From: Merluccius polli
Taxonomy: Eukaryota; Chordata; Actinopteri; Gadiformes; Merlucciidae
DNA: 64,000 nt
Direction of reading: 5' to 3'
Assembly (NCBI GenBank): GCA_030340625.1
Contig: JAOPHQ010002559.1
Span: 1-64,000, forward strand
Numbering within the stretch: position 1 is the stretch's first letter; each line of letters opens with the position of its first letter. Of the stretch, positions 33,567 through 46,400 are shown in pieces. The notes under the pieces were generated by a model. That model ran no database searches. It saw only the letters and a program-made list of their open reading frames with translations, and was not told the origin of the DNA. The translations under genes were made by a program, and so were the position numbers.

Positions 33567-34232
33567 GCATGCACCTGCAAGAGATTATTTCTCAAATATG
33601 TCTCTTGTCTTTGTCACTTTATGCCTCGGTTTGTGTTGTTGGGATTTTTAAAGGGGAAGTATTGGTTTGGGAACTGTTAAAAGATGAGAATGGCATGATG
33701 CCTTTTTTAACAACCCTCAAGCCGCTTATGGTTCAGGCATTATTATATTTAGGCACGAATCGACCATCCACGATATGCTGCATCAATGACAAGCAATTGG
33801 TGTCAAATTGCCAACATATTGACATGCCATAGACATTTCCACTTCAGTACTTTTTTTAATGTGCAAATGTCTTTTTCTTTTACTTTTTAGCATTGTGCTG
33901 GATATGGAGTCATATGTACCACACTCAATTCTTGCTTGAACCTGCTCAGTTTATTTGTATACCTAAATGTAGATTTGTTTGCAAAAAAAACCTAGTAAAG
34001 ATTGTCAAATTAACCCTTTTGTTTCTTGTGTTTTTTGTGATGAAGAGATGTGAAAGCTTTTTCATAATGTGAAATTAGGTTTATAGCTACTTCTATTTAG
34101 AATTTTAGGGCAATAAGCTAGCAAGGTTGAGTACGACAACCGAATTGTGCTGATATAATTATATAATTCACTTAAAACTGCTCACTTAAAACTGTTACTG
34201 TATAATACGGTCTGCTAGCAAACAACATAGAA

Positions 34233-34430
34233 ATGCCTAAAAGCTGCTGTGTGGTTGGACGCACTACCAATTGGGTAAAGAACCCAGAACACATTTTTTT
34301 TATAAGCTGTCGAACCAAAACATGGAGCCTTTAAGATCAAAAAAGTGGATACGGGCACAAGGCTTCATTGGGAAAAGTGTGGGATCCTGACACTCAGTAT
34401 GCCTGTGCAGCAAGCATTTTGTCAGTTTTA
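34233..34430 (+). pseudogene. THAP-domain relic
   Basis: The ATG at 34233 begins MPKSCCVVGRTTNWVKNPEH, the standard opening of a THAP zinc finger. After a frame change, CSKHFVS near 34415 supplies the C-x-x-H end. The second zinc ligand (normally a Cys five residues after the first) is Arg. With the frameshift, this cannot fold as a THAP finger. It is probably a remnant of a P-type or other THAP-bearing transposon. A CATTTTGTCAG unit recurs at 34414 and 34463. Confidence 0.55.
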
Positions 34431-35385
34431 TGCTAACTATATTGCTGTAAGTTCAGCTAAAGCATTTTGTCAGTATGCAACATGTGGAATGTGGATGAAT
34501 CAAAGCTATGCAGTATTATGTTTGCAAGTGCCTTAGCTTGCTAACATTAGACCGACAATATTTGTCAAAATACCTTTTCTTCTCGGGGAGACATAGGGTG
34601 CTAAAATAATCCTTTGACATGCTTGAACTAATGTTTTTAGCTTGCTAAAAGCATTTTGTTAGTGTTGCAGCCCTTGGTTGCATATTGTATTCCTCATTGA
34701 GTGGATGTGGTTTTCAGAGTGATGGGTTGTTTTATCGCTCTCTCTATGGGGAAGAGTGTTTGAAAGGTTTGTTTTTCACTATGCCGATTGAACAACACAC
34801 AGTAAGAAGAAACGGTACAATAAAAGTATTTTCTAGGCTTATGCCAAAGTTACAAAGAGGAATATCGTTATGTTATGTAAACGAGCACAATTATACAATA
34901 TGTGTTTGCAAAGTTGTTTTATATTTCTGACTAGCAGAGTGGTCTTCAACAGGTGGTCCACAGATGTATTGAAGGGGGTCCACAAAATGCCTTTGATTAT
35001 ACACTTTTTTGTGGATGTTTTTTTTTGTTGGCAATATATTTTGAAATAATATTTTCTAGTTGCAACTTAAATGATTTGGCAAGTTTGCTAAGACCCCAGG
35101 TTAATTGTTGACATTGTCGAGATGTAAATCAGCCATGATTGTTCAACTCGCCCCCTGTCGTGGTGTATGCACGTTCTGAAATTGGGCAGTAGGCGAGCCA
35201 ACATCATTTCTATTCCAAACAAGTGTTTAGCAGCTCCTATAGCTGTATCTTTGTTTTGTCTAACACAAGTAAGCGCATATGAACGGCCCTAGGTAGTTTG
35301 CTCCAATAGTGCCCACAAATGAACAAATCCACAAGTTTAGATTCTGTTTGTACGCCACTGCGCATTATAAAAATCCAGGGGCTTT

Positions 35386-35388
<3 letters not shown>

Positions 35389-35469
<81 letters not shown>
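35389..35469. repeat. (CA)n microsatellite, about 40 units
   Basis: Uninterrupted CA repeat of about 80 bp, the longest in the window. Confidence 0.97.
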
Positions 35470-35471
<2 letters not shown>

Positions 35472-35580
35472 GTGTTTCTTAGCACTAGCTGAACTTGCCC
35501 CGGTGTGGATGCGCACACGGGCGGCAGAACGAGAGCAGCAGACTCTCTTCAGTCTGAATAGAAAGTAGTGGTTATTATGC

Positions 35581-35585
<5 letters not shown>

Positions 35586-35619
<34 letters not shown>
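35586..35619. repeat. (TA)n microsatellite
   Basis: Seventeen TA units in the same hAT-like element. Confidence 0.95.
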
Positions 35620-35620
<1 letters not shown>

Positions 35621-36178
35621 CTCCGTTTCTCCCATGGTTTTCCTGGGCATAAAAAGGCTGAAGACCCCTGGTCTAGCAAACCACTAGAGGCGCAAATACT
35701 ACATATTGTCACTTTAATGCTGCCAGTGCCGCTGCCAAATTCAAGTGTAAGTGAAGTCCTTGTTGCAGCTTGAATGCAAACACAGATTTTAAGCCCAAAA
35801 AGGTTTTGGGCTGAGTTCTAGGAAGGAGGGGGACATCATGTTATCTCCATGGTTACGACCCAACTTAGCTAGTTCCGTCGTTGTGTAAGAGTGTTATAAT
35901 GAGCGTTGTTGTAAAATGCGCCAAAACGTGGCTTCACCCACAAAGGATGCTGGGAGGACACTGGCATGCTCTGGCTACCGCTTCCCCATCCACATTTTAA
36001 AGTTTTCTTTGTGTCCGAGAAGCTTAAACCTCTCCCGGACGCGGACATCAACTGCTGCTCAAAGGGAGCTCCTCACATCCACACACACCTGTGCCAGTGT
36101 CCCTTCATTCAGCCGCCTCACAATACTGCGCGACCTGGGGAACTAAGGATAATGGGAAACTTATAACGACCGACAATA

Positions 36179-36977
36179 GAGCGTAACAGTGACCGCCCCT
36201 TTTTAACAGCTCCGGTGCCGGAAGTAAATTTCCCATGCATTTATCTCGTCCACTTTTCGTATAATCCTTATAAAAAGAGTATTAAGACTTGAACCAAGCC
36301 AATCGTTCGTTGTGGTAGTCGTGACCATATTATGTTTGATTCGGGATGAGTAGTTCCTCACTCGGTCAACAAAATAAAGTACCTTTGGCTTTTCTTCCGT
36401 TTTCCAAATTCTTTTTATGCCCGAATCAAACATAATATGGTCACGACTACCACAACGAACGATCGGCTTGGTTAAAGGCTTAATACTCTTTTTATAAGGA
36501 TTATACGAAAAGTGAAATGCATGGGAAATTTACTTCCGGTGTCGTGCCAAAAAGTGATTGTCTGCCAGAATCTGATTTCTGGCCGCGGGAGCGTGCACAG
36601 CAGCCCGTTGAGCGGTAGCGCAACAACGTCTGCTTTTCTCTGGATTAAACGGCCATAATATGCAGATACACACAACTGTATTATAATGTAATTATAGCAA
36701 AGGCACGTGTCTTCGAAAGTTTAACGTTTGTTATTCAATCCATTTTTGGCAGGTGAAATGCCTATTTTGTTGTAATGCTCCTTTAAAAGAATTCCAAGGT
36801 GTCCTGTGAGCTCCAGTGTTTATATTATGAAGCTTATGAATGAGATCAAGTCATATTTGGGCAGAAATCACCTTTGAGTAACTGTATTTGACCTTCAATC
36901 AATTTTTGGCAGACAATCACTTTTTGGCACGACACCGGCACCGGAGCTGTTAAAAAGGGGCGGTCACTGTTACGCTC
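36179..36977. mobile_element. Composite fold-back element flanked by TA
   Basis: Outer arms 36179-36221 and 36935-36977 are perfect complements over 43 bp (GAGCGTAACAGTGACCG...). The flanks are TA on each side. Inside are two more inverted pairs: about 36220-36346 with 36419-36538, and 36538-36567 with 36906-36936. A TA flank suits a Tc1/mariner-type MITE, but TA is a weak criterion. No protein is encoded. Confidence 0.6.
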
Positions 36978-36980
36978 TAT

Positions 36981-37395
36981 GAGTATAGCGAGAAGCATCT
37001 CGCTGCGGCCTGCGGGAAGGCGGGGCGTGACATCACGCCCTGCCCACATCAAGTATGAGTGCATTCTGGGATTGCGCGTAGCCCATATAAAACCAACAGA
37101 AGAAGAAAAACACGTCTTTCTTGAAAATACTTAAACTAAATACGTCCTATTGAACTAGCAGCTACTTATGTGCACAGCGAAAACGGAGAGTTCTGAATAC
37201 GATAACCCTAACCCTAACCGTATATATTAACATATTAATATATTAATTAATATATTTACCTGACTTAAAAATATTATATATACAGTATATGTACTCGCCC
37301 GTGATCGGGCGCAAGCAATCCCAGAATGCACTCGACCGTGATGTCACGCCCCGCCTTCCCGCAGGCCACAGCGAGACGTACTTGGGTATAGCAGA
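36981..37395. mobile_element. Second fold-back element with telomeric centre
   Basis: The left arm (about 36985-37078, GCGGGAAGGCGGGGCGTGAC...) is complementary to the right arm (about 37308-37392). The spacer holds a short telomere-type block at 37203-37219. It abuts the element at 36179-36977. The arms are diverged, so the exact ends are unclear. Confidence 0.55.
37203..37219. repeat. Short interstitial telomere repeat
   Basis: TAACCCTAACCCTAACC, just under three units, flanked by AT-rich sequence. Confidence 0.9.
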
Positions 37396-37989
37396 GAAAA
37401 GCAGTGCCTCTGACGTCTCCACGGACGTCGCCCTGCAATGGGCCTGGACCCGGTCTCGAGATTGAGACTGAGCCGCCCCCCGCCCCCCTGTCCGCGGCCG
37501 ACGCTAAGCCACGCCCCCTTCACGCCACAGATACCTTCGAGGCACGAAGTCAGACAAGAAGGTAACTTTAGTTCACAAACTGGTTGTCGGAGACTGGCAA
37601 AACCCAAAAACTTTACACCTCTTTTCTCTAAATAACGGTCTTATTTTAGTAACAGTGACAGAATGGGCATAGATTGCTATGTTGAAGATCATATAAGAAA
37701 TAAGACGTTTTTTAAAAAAAACGATTTTGGGTTCACTGACACTTTTGGCGTAGGCCTACACTCTTAATTGTCATCGGTTTTGTGCACAAGCTTCATTTAT
37801 TGGTATCTCTAAAAACGTGGAACTGATTGCTGTGTTTTTTTAATCCTCTCAGTTTATTTAACGTTAACAGCGTGCCGTACCTCTACTCGGCCACCAGGGG
37901 GAGCGAGGGGCCCTATTTTGTTCTTGAGGCTAGTCTATGACTTATGGAAGCATTTTTAGGACAATAATCAAATGAAAATACAATAGCAC

Positions 37990-38612
37990 TAATGCTTGCA
38001 TAACAAGGTGTAACCGTCTCAAGTATGGGGTTGGTTTTGATGGCCCTGGCCTAAACTGGTTCACATACTACCTTAAAAATAGAAGCTTCTCTGTCAAAAT
38101 AGGCAAATGTTCCTCGTCCACAGCTAGGCTCTCCTGTGGGGTCCCTCAAGGTTCTATCCTAGGCCCCATTCCCCTTATCTCCTCCTGAAACCAAAAGACC
38201 AACACTTTCTTCAGCTGAATAAAAGCAAATATGCCAGTCTATTTGTCTTTAAAGCCCTAAACAGGCTGGCCCCCATATTGCAGATCTCTTCACCACATAT
38301 ACCTCCAGGTCCTCAGGTTGGCTGACTTCGGGCTCCTGGCTGTCCCGCGATCAAAAGTTAAGCTCAGGGATGACCGAGCCTTTGCTGTTGCAGCCCCTAG
38401 ACTGTGGAACAGCATTCTCCTCCCGATCAGATCTGCCCCCTCCATTGAATCTATTCAGTCCAGGCTAAACATAAAATGATTGTGCTCATAAGCTGTGTGC
38501 ATTGTTGTTTCTTTTTTTGTGATTTTAGCTACCTGCTTTGGTCTGTAAAGCATTTGGTCAATGTGGGTTGTTTTTAAATGTGCTCTATAAATAGATTTGA
38601 CTTGACTTGAAA
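37990..38612 (+). pseudogene. L2-type LINE relic
   Basis: An RT piece (LNWFTYYLKNRSFSVKIG, then LSCGVPQGSILGPIPL) is joined by deletion to the C-terminal part (FVFKALNRLAP, DRAFAVAAPRLWNS in mixed frames). Then comes the typical L2 3' tail (TCTGTAAAGCATTTGGTCAA, ending TTTGACTTGACTTG). Internally deleted and inactive. 37400-37985 to its left holds nothing recognised. Confidence 0.7.
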
Positions 38613-38869
38613 TACACAAAGAGAAGCATGGCATGAAATCCACATGGGAAGACAATGGTAATATCCATTGTGCAGATGATATCAGTATCCACGATGGCAG
38701 AGTATTCTGCCATGGTTTCCATTATCAGTTCGACACGGTCACTGGTGTCTGATTCAGAAATCTTATTGGTCTTTAGTAAGTTGGCCAATTCCATCATTGA
38801 ACTAATACCTCCAAAGGGACGCCATTAGCTAGCTATCCAACCTCCATTATAAACCATTATTTTATTATT

Positions 38870-38926
38870 ATTATTACTACTACTACTACTACTACTACTA
38901 CTAGCCTACTACTACTACTACTGCTG

Positions 38927-38981
<55 letters not shown>
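38870..38981. repeat. (TAC)n microsatellite
   Basis: ATT units pass into about 35 TAC units with two short interruptions. Confidence 0.95.
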
Positions 38982-39169
38982 ACACAAGCTGAATTACAAT
39001 GTACAGATCCCCAGGTGACAAGGATGTGATGTGAAGAGTGACACTGATTTTCATGTTCAGGCTGTTATCCAATGGGTGGCATTTGTCTCACCCACTTATT
39101 TACGTTTGAGTGTTGTCATTATCATGCGAAATAATAAAATTGATTACCATTGCTATGTTGACGACTATC

Positions 39170-39478
39170 GCTCGACTATCAACTATCTGCTCACCTATAA
39201 ATCACTATATGGCTTAGGGCCAAAGTATATCACTGAGATGCTTTCGCTACACGAGCCTCAGACCATTAAGATCATCTGGGACCAACCTGTTAATGGTTCC
39301 CAGAGTCAATTATTTCACTATCATTTTATTCTTGTATAACTTTTGTAACTGTTCTTTATGGTTTTCTTATTTCATTTTCTTATTTCATTTTATTGTATGA
39401 CATGTTTTTATGTGAAGCACTTTGAGTCTGCCTCGTGTATGAAATGTGCTAGCCTATAAAAATAAAGTTGCCTTGCCC
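39170..39478 (+). pseudogene. L2-type LINE 3' end
   Basis: The frame TYKSLYGLGPKYITEMLSLH matches the C-terminal region of fish L2-like proteins. The tail GTGAAGCACTTTGAGTCTGC, then AATAAAGTTGCCTTGCCCTG, is an L2-type 3' end of a different subfamily from the one at 38540-38612. Confidence 0.65.
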
Positions 39479-40265
39479 TGACTTGTCCACTTTGAAGCGG
39501 GGCATAGTTTGAAAATGCAAATGCAAATTGGATGATTGCATCTTCATTTTATCTGACTCAAATAATGCCTTCATACTATAAAAAATAAAAAGCATTTTCA
39601 ACGTTGAATTTTTTATTTGATTATTGTCCTAAAATGCTTCCATAATGACTAGCGCAGTCACTTTGAAAGTGAAAATAAAAGACTATAGAAGATAGACTAG
39701 CCGTTGTCGTGTTGTTCAGGCTGTTCCTGACGCTTTAGTGTTGTACACCATGAGTCAGATATCTTAGTGCATAACAGGTTATCGTGAGAACATAAACATG
39801 TCTTGCATACCACCTCACACAACTCTGTTTTTTATTGGCTGGCGGATCTCCTTATTGGGTTGGACTCCAAAGAGAACAGTCAGTCTCCTATTGCTATGGT
39901 GTCGTATATCAGTCCCTTTATTTATGCAATTACATGTTTTCAATTGAATCCGAGCCAAATGGATAAAGAAGAAAACAAGAAGAAAAAAAAGTTCATGCAT
40001 TGAACAAATGCCAATCTATTGAGCATAGGTTTGGCATTTCACATTCTCAACAATTGAACACATCCCAAACCTCTTTGTAGGTGACATGTGTATTTGGAAT
40101 CGGTTTAAGGTCTTTAATGAAATGTACTACCTAAATAAAATAAACGAATCTCCAGGTCGATTCTAAAGCATGTTTTTGCCTTTGGTGGCCGTTTCTGATG
40201 TGGTAGGCTATGTTTATGTATAGTATAGGTGTTATGTCGGTGACAATTATTGCCCAACACCGGTC

Positions 40266-40306
40266 TGACGTCACGGCCAACACCCCCGACCGGCCCCCTG
40301 ACGTCA
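40266..40306. promoter_or_regulatory. slc25a33: Twin CRE motifs upstream of slc25a33
   Basis: Two perfect TGACGTCA sites (40266-40273, 40299-40306), 33 bp apart, lie about 165-200 bp upstream of the slc25a33 ATG in GC-rich sequence. The site class binds CREB/ATF proteins. Function is inferred from position only. Confidence 0.5.
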
Positions 40307-40469
40307 CTGCCAGTCTTTAGGTCAGCCGGTTGCGCCGCCGCTGTCAGCAGGAGAAAGCCGGATGGAAGCGCGAGCTCGCCGTTTCTAAGATACTGGTGTT
40401 TATTTATTTTTTATTTTTTTCAGTAAAACACAAAGAGGAGTATGTTGGCTATTTGAAGAAAAAATAATA

Positions 40470-43400
40470 ATGGCACAGAAAGACACGTTATTACATCTCT
40501 TCGCTGGGGGGTAAGTTGAACGTTTTAAACGTGTTTTTCTTCTGAACCACGGTTGGTTGGTTGGTTGGTGGTGGTAGCGGCTACTTCGCCACTTAGAGGT
40601 GGATACAATGAAGTGTTTTTGTATATCTACTTATTCGCTGTGTTCGTGGTTATAGCTGTATTCGTCCGCGTTGTATATAACGTGTGTTTTGTTTCAAGTA
40701 AGCGTCACAACGTTCAAAACTATACAAACGACTGGTTCACAGGGAGCTTAGCTACCGCCTGCTAGCTTCCACACGCCGTCACTGTCTACGTCCTGAGATG
40801 GTCCTGTCTAATTCCCGTCTATTTAAGTCATTATCCCATTATGCTGCTTGCCAGGTACCACGTTTTATGTGGCCGACCGGGGCCTTGTTTAATCATAACA
40901 ACCACAAGGCTATTGTTACCCGGTTCATTAAAAAAAATGTATTCACGATTCCTCTTTTGTGTCTTCGTTTCGGTGACCACGTCACCCCGGGCAATGGATA
41001 TGTCCGATACTGTCAAGATTAATGTTGTATACTGGCGCTCATGCTTGTTATATGAACCTAACTGTTGCATTAATAACTATATATTAGTATCGCCCTTCAG
41101 GCGGCTCTGCCCCCACAGTAGTGATGGCAGTGCGGCAGTCATGAGACCGACCTTAGCAAGATGCCCTTGGTGTTACGTAAGCTTTACCCCATACTGATTT
41201 ACCACACCATATATTGGCTAATTAGAGATATTAAACAGTCTCTTACAACGTGTTTTGTATTACAACGCGTTGGTACAAATGTTATCCCTGTCAAGACAAC
41301 ACTGTTGGACATTTTTTCTTTTTGTCCCTACTATTCACTAGCTAAAAATGTTTTTAAACGTTACCCTAACTGATTCAGTTATGAAACCATATAACCACGG
41401 TGTTGTATGTGAAACATATATTTGAAACGAAGTTTCAAGCAGGCACCTGAGGCTGTATGACACCCATGCATTACTTTGTAAACAACATATGTAGGCACGT
41501 TGACTTGTGGTTACTAATGCCCAGCCTGGACAGATGTAGTGTACATGCACATCCAGGATCTTAAACTCTTCCCCATTTCAGTTCAGCCTCAGTCCTTTCC
41601 AAAGACAGGACAAGCAGTGCAGGGAGTCTCCATTAGCGGTGTGTTTTTGGTTGTATGGCCCTGGCAGTTGGGGGAAGGGAGTGTTTTGTCTTAGTGCACA
41701 TAAACCTGAAAGCAGGTGTCTCTACTCTATGTGTTCCCTTACTTCAGATACAAGGACAGTGCACTGCCTGCCACAGTCTGAGCTGCCTCTCACTTCTAAG
41801 CATGTTGTGGACAAGGTTTCAGAGAAGCCTAGCAAGGTTTGAGGTAATTGAGTTGAACACAACTTTGTGTCAATCTTAAGTTCAAAAGGCTGTGCTTGAG
41901 CTCACTCCGGTCATCTCTGTTGTCACTAGGGATGTGAAAAACTCACATTTTTCATGGTCACGTAATCGGTGGGCGGTATGAGCGAATAATCGGTTATTCA
42001 GATTCGTCGACAGGGTCAGAAATTAACACCTTGCTGGTGCCGAATGCGGTAGAAATGTTCCTGTTTGCAAAATCTTGCTCCTGCTGCATTGTACCCCCAA
42101 ACAGCTAATAATCTATTGTTGTTGTGGCCAATATTATTAATCAATTGGCCTTACATTGTAGTGATCTGAATATGTGAAAGCGTGGATCTTCCGTCGGAGC
42201 GCACATCCATCCTCTCCTCTCGTCCGCTCCCTCACACATTCAATGACATGCCTAATTATCCAACGCCAGCTTGGGTTTTTCCATTAAACCCAAAGCATAT
42301 ATATTTATATTTGTTGAATTAGCACTCCTTTGCTGCCTTGTTGAGTTTCTTTGGGAAGGGATCTTGCACTTGATCTTGGTCCATTTGTGGGGTTTTTTCT
42401 CTGTTGATTTGTGTTGTGCATTTTGAAAAGCCTGTTGACTTTTATTCGTTTATTTAACTCCCATTGCACCCCCTGTTTTAAACCTTAAAATCGCCACTGG
42501 ATATGTGCCAAGCCATCATCCGTTTTATTGTTGTTTTTCTTAAAAAAATAATAATGAACCAACTTTCTAAGCTTAATTGTGTTTTGTGATTATGTAATTC
42601 AACTGATGTGGCATGCCTCCACTTATTGAAGGATGAAACCGGCTCCAGCTAATTACCATATCTATGATGTTCACAGTAAACACTTTCAATCAGCACTTAT
42701 TGATCAGCCCGTTTGCGTCTATCGTTTGTGCAAAGGCAACCATGACATAATTTGTATGATGTACAAGTCCTCATCCATATGTTTTTTTTTTTCATTCGTA
42801 TTTTTTTTTGTCTCCGTCTAGATGTAGTGGTACTGTAGGAGCCATAGTGACCTGTCCCTTGGAGGTACTGAAGACACGTCTGCAGTCCTCGGGTCTGGCC
42901 CTGCGCCGCCCCATCTTCCAGATGCATCTGGGCACGCTCAGCGGCACCGGAGTGATCCGACCTGGGACGGTCACACCGGGACTCCTACAGGTCTTGCGGT
43001 ACGTTGCCTACTACTGATACTGCATCTTCTGCTGTTGTTGTTATTGTCGTGTTAAAAGTGCCTTTGAGACAGCACACTTAAAGGTGTTGCTTTGCATTTT
43101 TCCACCAAGGGACTTAAGATTCGTGCATTTTCTCCTCCTCCCAGCTGCTGCTAGTTGTTTTGACAGAGCTGTTGTGCTAGGAGCAGCCTAGGCATTAGCT
43201 GTGACTGTGTCTATGTGTGTTCTAGGAAACAGAAAGGTGCTAATTTGTGTGTTGCCCTGAACATTTAGTTTCCTGTTCCTCTCCAGATGTGGTGGTGGTG
43301 ATGGTAAAATGTTGTGTTTTCTGGTGGTGTTTTGCGATTCATGTCCCCATCATGATTTCGGTAGCACTAATCCCGTTTTACATAAAGGTTGACAGGTTAA

Positions 43401-46400
43401 GTGCAGGCTATCCTGCTCGGATCTGGTTGAGCATGTGTGCGTGCGCACTTGAGTGTGAGCATGTGTTTGTGTGTGTGTGAGAGAAATGTAACTTGCTTGA
43501 CTTCCAAACACCAAGATGGACATATAAGAGACTTGTGGCACCAATTTGAATTTAGGCGTTTGCATGAGCCCTGCAGGACAGGAAAGTCTCTATGGCATGC
43601 CACAAAATGGGCCAGAAGGGGGAGGAGGATGGTGTTAATGTTTCTTCTTTTTTTTACTCAGTCCCAGTGTTGTGTTACACAGTAAAAGACTCCAGTGGAA
43701 ACTGGTTTTAGGCTTGTGTGTCTGTTCTACAGATGAATTCTACAGTGAATTGTAAAGATGAAGTGAATGTCTGAAGGCTAATATTTGCATGTATTTTTTG
43801 TAGTTTAGGTTGTTACATGTCATGGGTTTTTGTTTACATAATCTATCCATAGACTACTATAAATAGCTCATCATCAGTACTTAATTTGGTCATCCAAAGT
43901 ATGAGGTATGAAACCTATAGTATAGTATCTTAATTGGTTATTAAACATGTATAACGTGTGGTATTTGAGCTAGGGAATTGTACTATATGTAAGATTTAGC
44001 CAAGTTGGTCCACAAAGTTTCTATGATACAGGGGTGGTTGCATTTAAATCATTAGGGTTTTGGTCCTTTGTTCATGAATTGTTCAATGTGCTTTCAGTAC
44101 CGCACACACCATTGAAACCTAGGAAGGTAGTCAAGTGATCGTTAAGCTGCTAGTTTCTCAAGGAACTTTGTTTGGAAAGGCGAAATGTATCATTGTTGAA
44201 AAAGCAAGGGGTGGATTTTGGATGAACACATTGTGATTCAGTTTTATTACAGAGTAACTTTACCCTGCCCTTTCACCGGGTTCTGGCAGGTATATTTGTG
44301 TTTCTAGAGAGTAAAGGTCACTTTTGTCTACAACGTAGAAAAGTGTGGTAATGTCGGCTACAGGGCAGGTCAGGTGGCCAAAGAAGACCACGGTTAACCC
44401 TCCATCACCTGACTTGTGGCATTAGTCATGACCAAATTTTACATTAATGTAAATCCAACTGGGGCAACCGGGACTAGAGAGTTAAACTCCCTCAAGGAAG
44501 TCAAATGTTCAGTTTCAACTTGTATCACCAGATGTTTTGGAGGGTGGTTGATGTGAATATACAAGGACAACCGTTTTGCCAATTAATCACTGTATTTCAT
44601 ACCAATGTTAAACATTTTGTACTGCCTCACTTCAGGTCAATTCTCGAAAAAGAGGGTCCAAGGTCGCTGTTTCGGGGACTGGGGCCGAATCTAGTGGGTG
44701 TGGCCCCCTCAAGGTACAGTGATTTCTGCGACTGCATTTAGATGTAATTTGGGATGTTTGGATAGAGAGAACATTAGCACATTGGTCATTAACCTAGCTT
44801 TTGTTTATTTGTATCTGAAATTACGGTGGTCATAAAAAACAGCATGGTCAGTTTTGCTATTGGCAACATGATGTAAAACAGAATGTTATCATGTCTATCA
44901 AGTGCAATATCAAAAATTACTTTTCTAGGGCTTGGCCGAATACATAGTGGATTTCAGATCTCATCGGTCTGAATTCAACTCAGTTACGGTAGAGCTTCAA
45001 TGTAGCCTAAAAGTTTCCAGGGACACATGGCCTCCATAGTATGAGAGTAGGCCTACTTCCAATTATCACTAAACAAATAGGTGGTTTGAACATTGTGCAA
45101 AGTTTTGATGAAATCGCATGGCAGGACTAGCCCTATTCACCCAAAGAGGTGCCATTGTGGTCGACGGATCGCCATAAAAGGAAAAAACACTGCTACCTGT
45201 CAATTCAAATAACCAACCCGTTATTATTATTAGGTAGAGCTTTTTGGTAATTTTGACCTAGTTTAAACATTGAAATAGCTGCTAAATAGCCTACATTAAT
45301 TATTACTACCATTCTACAACGAGAACCCTAGAACATTTAATAAATATTATTATTATTACAACCAAAAGTCTAAAGTTTAAAGTCTGTCTGTTGGTCTTGC
45401 CGACTCTCACACTGAACGGTAGGTGTCTTTTTCATAAAAAAATATCTAAATCTATATAAAGCATTCAAATCCTAGATTGAGATTTGAATACCTACCGAAC
45501 AAATATTCAAATATTTGGCCTCAGCCCTACGCTTTTCTTATGTGGTTGTTTTTACTGACAAGTCACGTACTGGAAACCCAGTATGTTGTTATGTTTGCAT
45601 TTTTTTTAGTAAAGGTTTGGTGGCCGTCTCTGATAAATGCTCACCTTTGGATTGTTTACAAAGCATTAACAACTGCCAATAGTTATATTTCCACATTGGT
45701 TGTGTCTCTACTTGGACCATGGATATAATGTTTAACAGACAGTGATATATAAGCATATGCTGTAGACCAGGGGTTCTCAAACTTTTTTCCGCCCCCTCAG
45801 GGATTACTTTGGATGTACATTGTTTAAACTTTCACCATTTTATTTTCAATTTGCTTAAATCAGATAGGCGGGCTAACAAGCTAGAACAGCCAATAACAAG
45901 CTAGAAATATTGTTTAAAATTCCCCACTGGAAGTGAGTGTGTATGGGGTCAGAACAGTCTCATAAATAATGAATGCACAGAGAAGGATTCACAAATGTAT
46001 TTTGTGATTTATATATAAATTTATATATAAATTACTCTCTCATTTCAATGCACACACAAATGGATTTCGGCATGTATAAATGTAAAATAAATCCATAAAC
46101 AAAAATAAGTTTCACAAACACATTTCTGATCCACACACACAAATGTATCTTGTTTTAAATAAATGTAATATAAATCCATAAATATATTAATTACATATTT
46201 TCTTCAAAAATGTATTTGAATGTTGTTACATTTATATACAAACTGTTAAACTTGAATTTACAAGACGTTTTTCATTTGTGAACTTGTTTGCATTTGTGTG
46301 TGAACTGGTCTGTATTTATTTGTGGATTTTTGAGACTCCCCTGACACGGCTGGATTCACAAATGCATTTTTTTCACCAAGGAACTCTCTGTAGCCAATCA

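Larger units (their letters stand above)
34936..35669. mobile_element. hAT-like element with microsatellites
   Basis: The left end AGAGTGGTCTTCAACAGG is partly answered by the right end CTGAAGACCCCT. The flanks TGACTAGC and GGTCTAGC match at 6 of 8. The interior holds a long (CA)n and a (TA)n tract. Ends are eroded, so the boundaries are approximate. Confidence 0.5.

Noticed and set aside
41936..42000. Complete hAT element starting TAGGGATGTGAAAA in slc25a33 intron 1
   Set aside because: No matching right terminus or 8-bp duplication was found.
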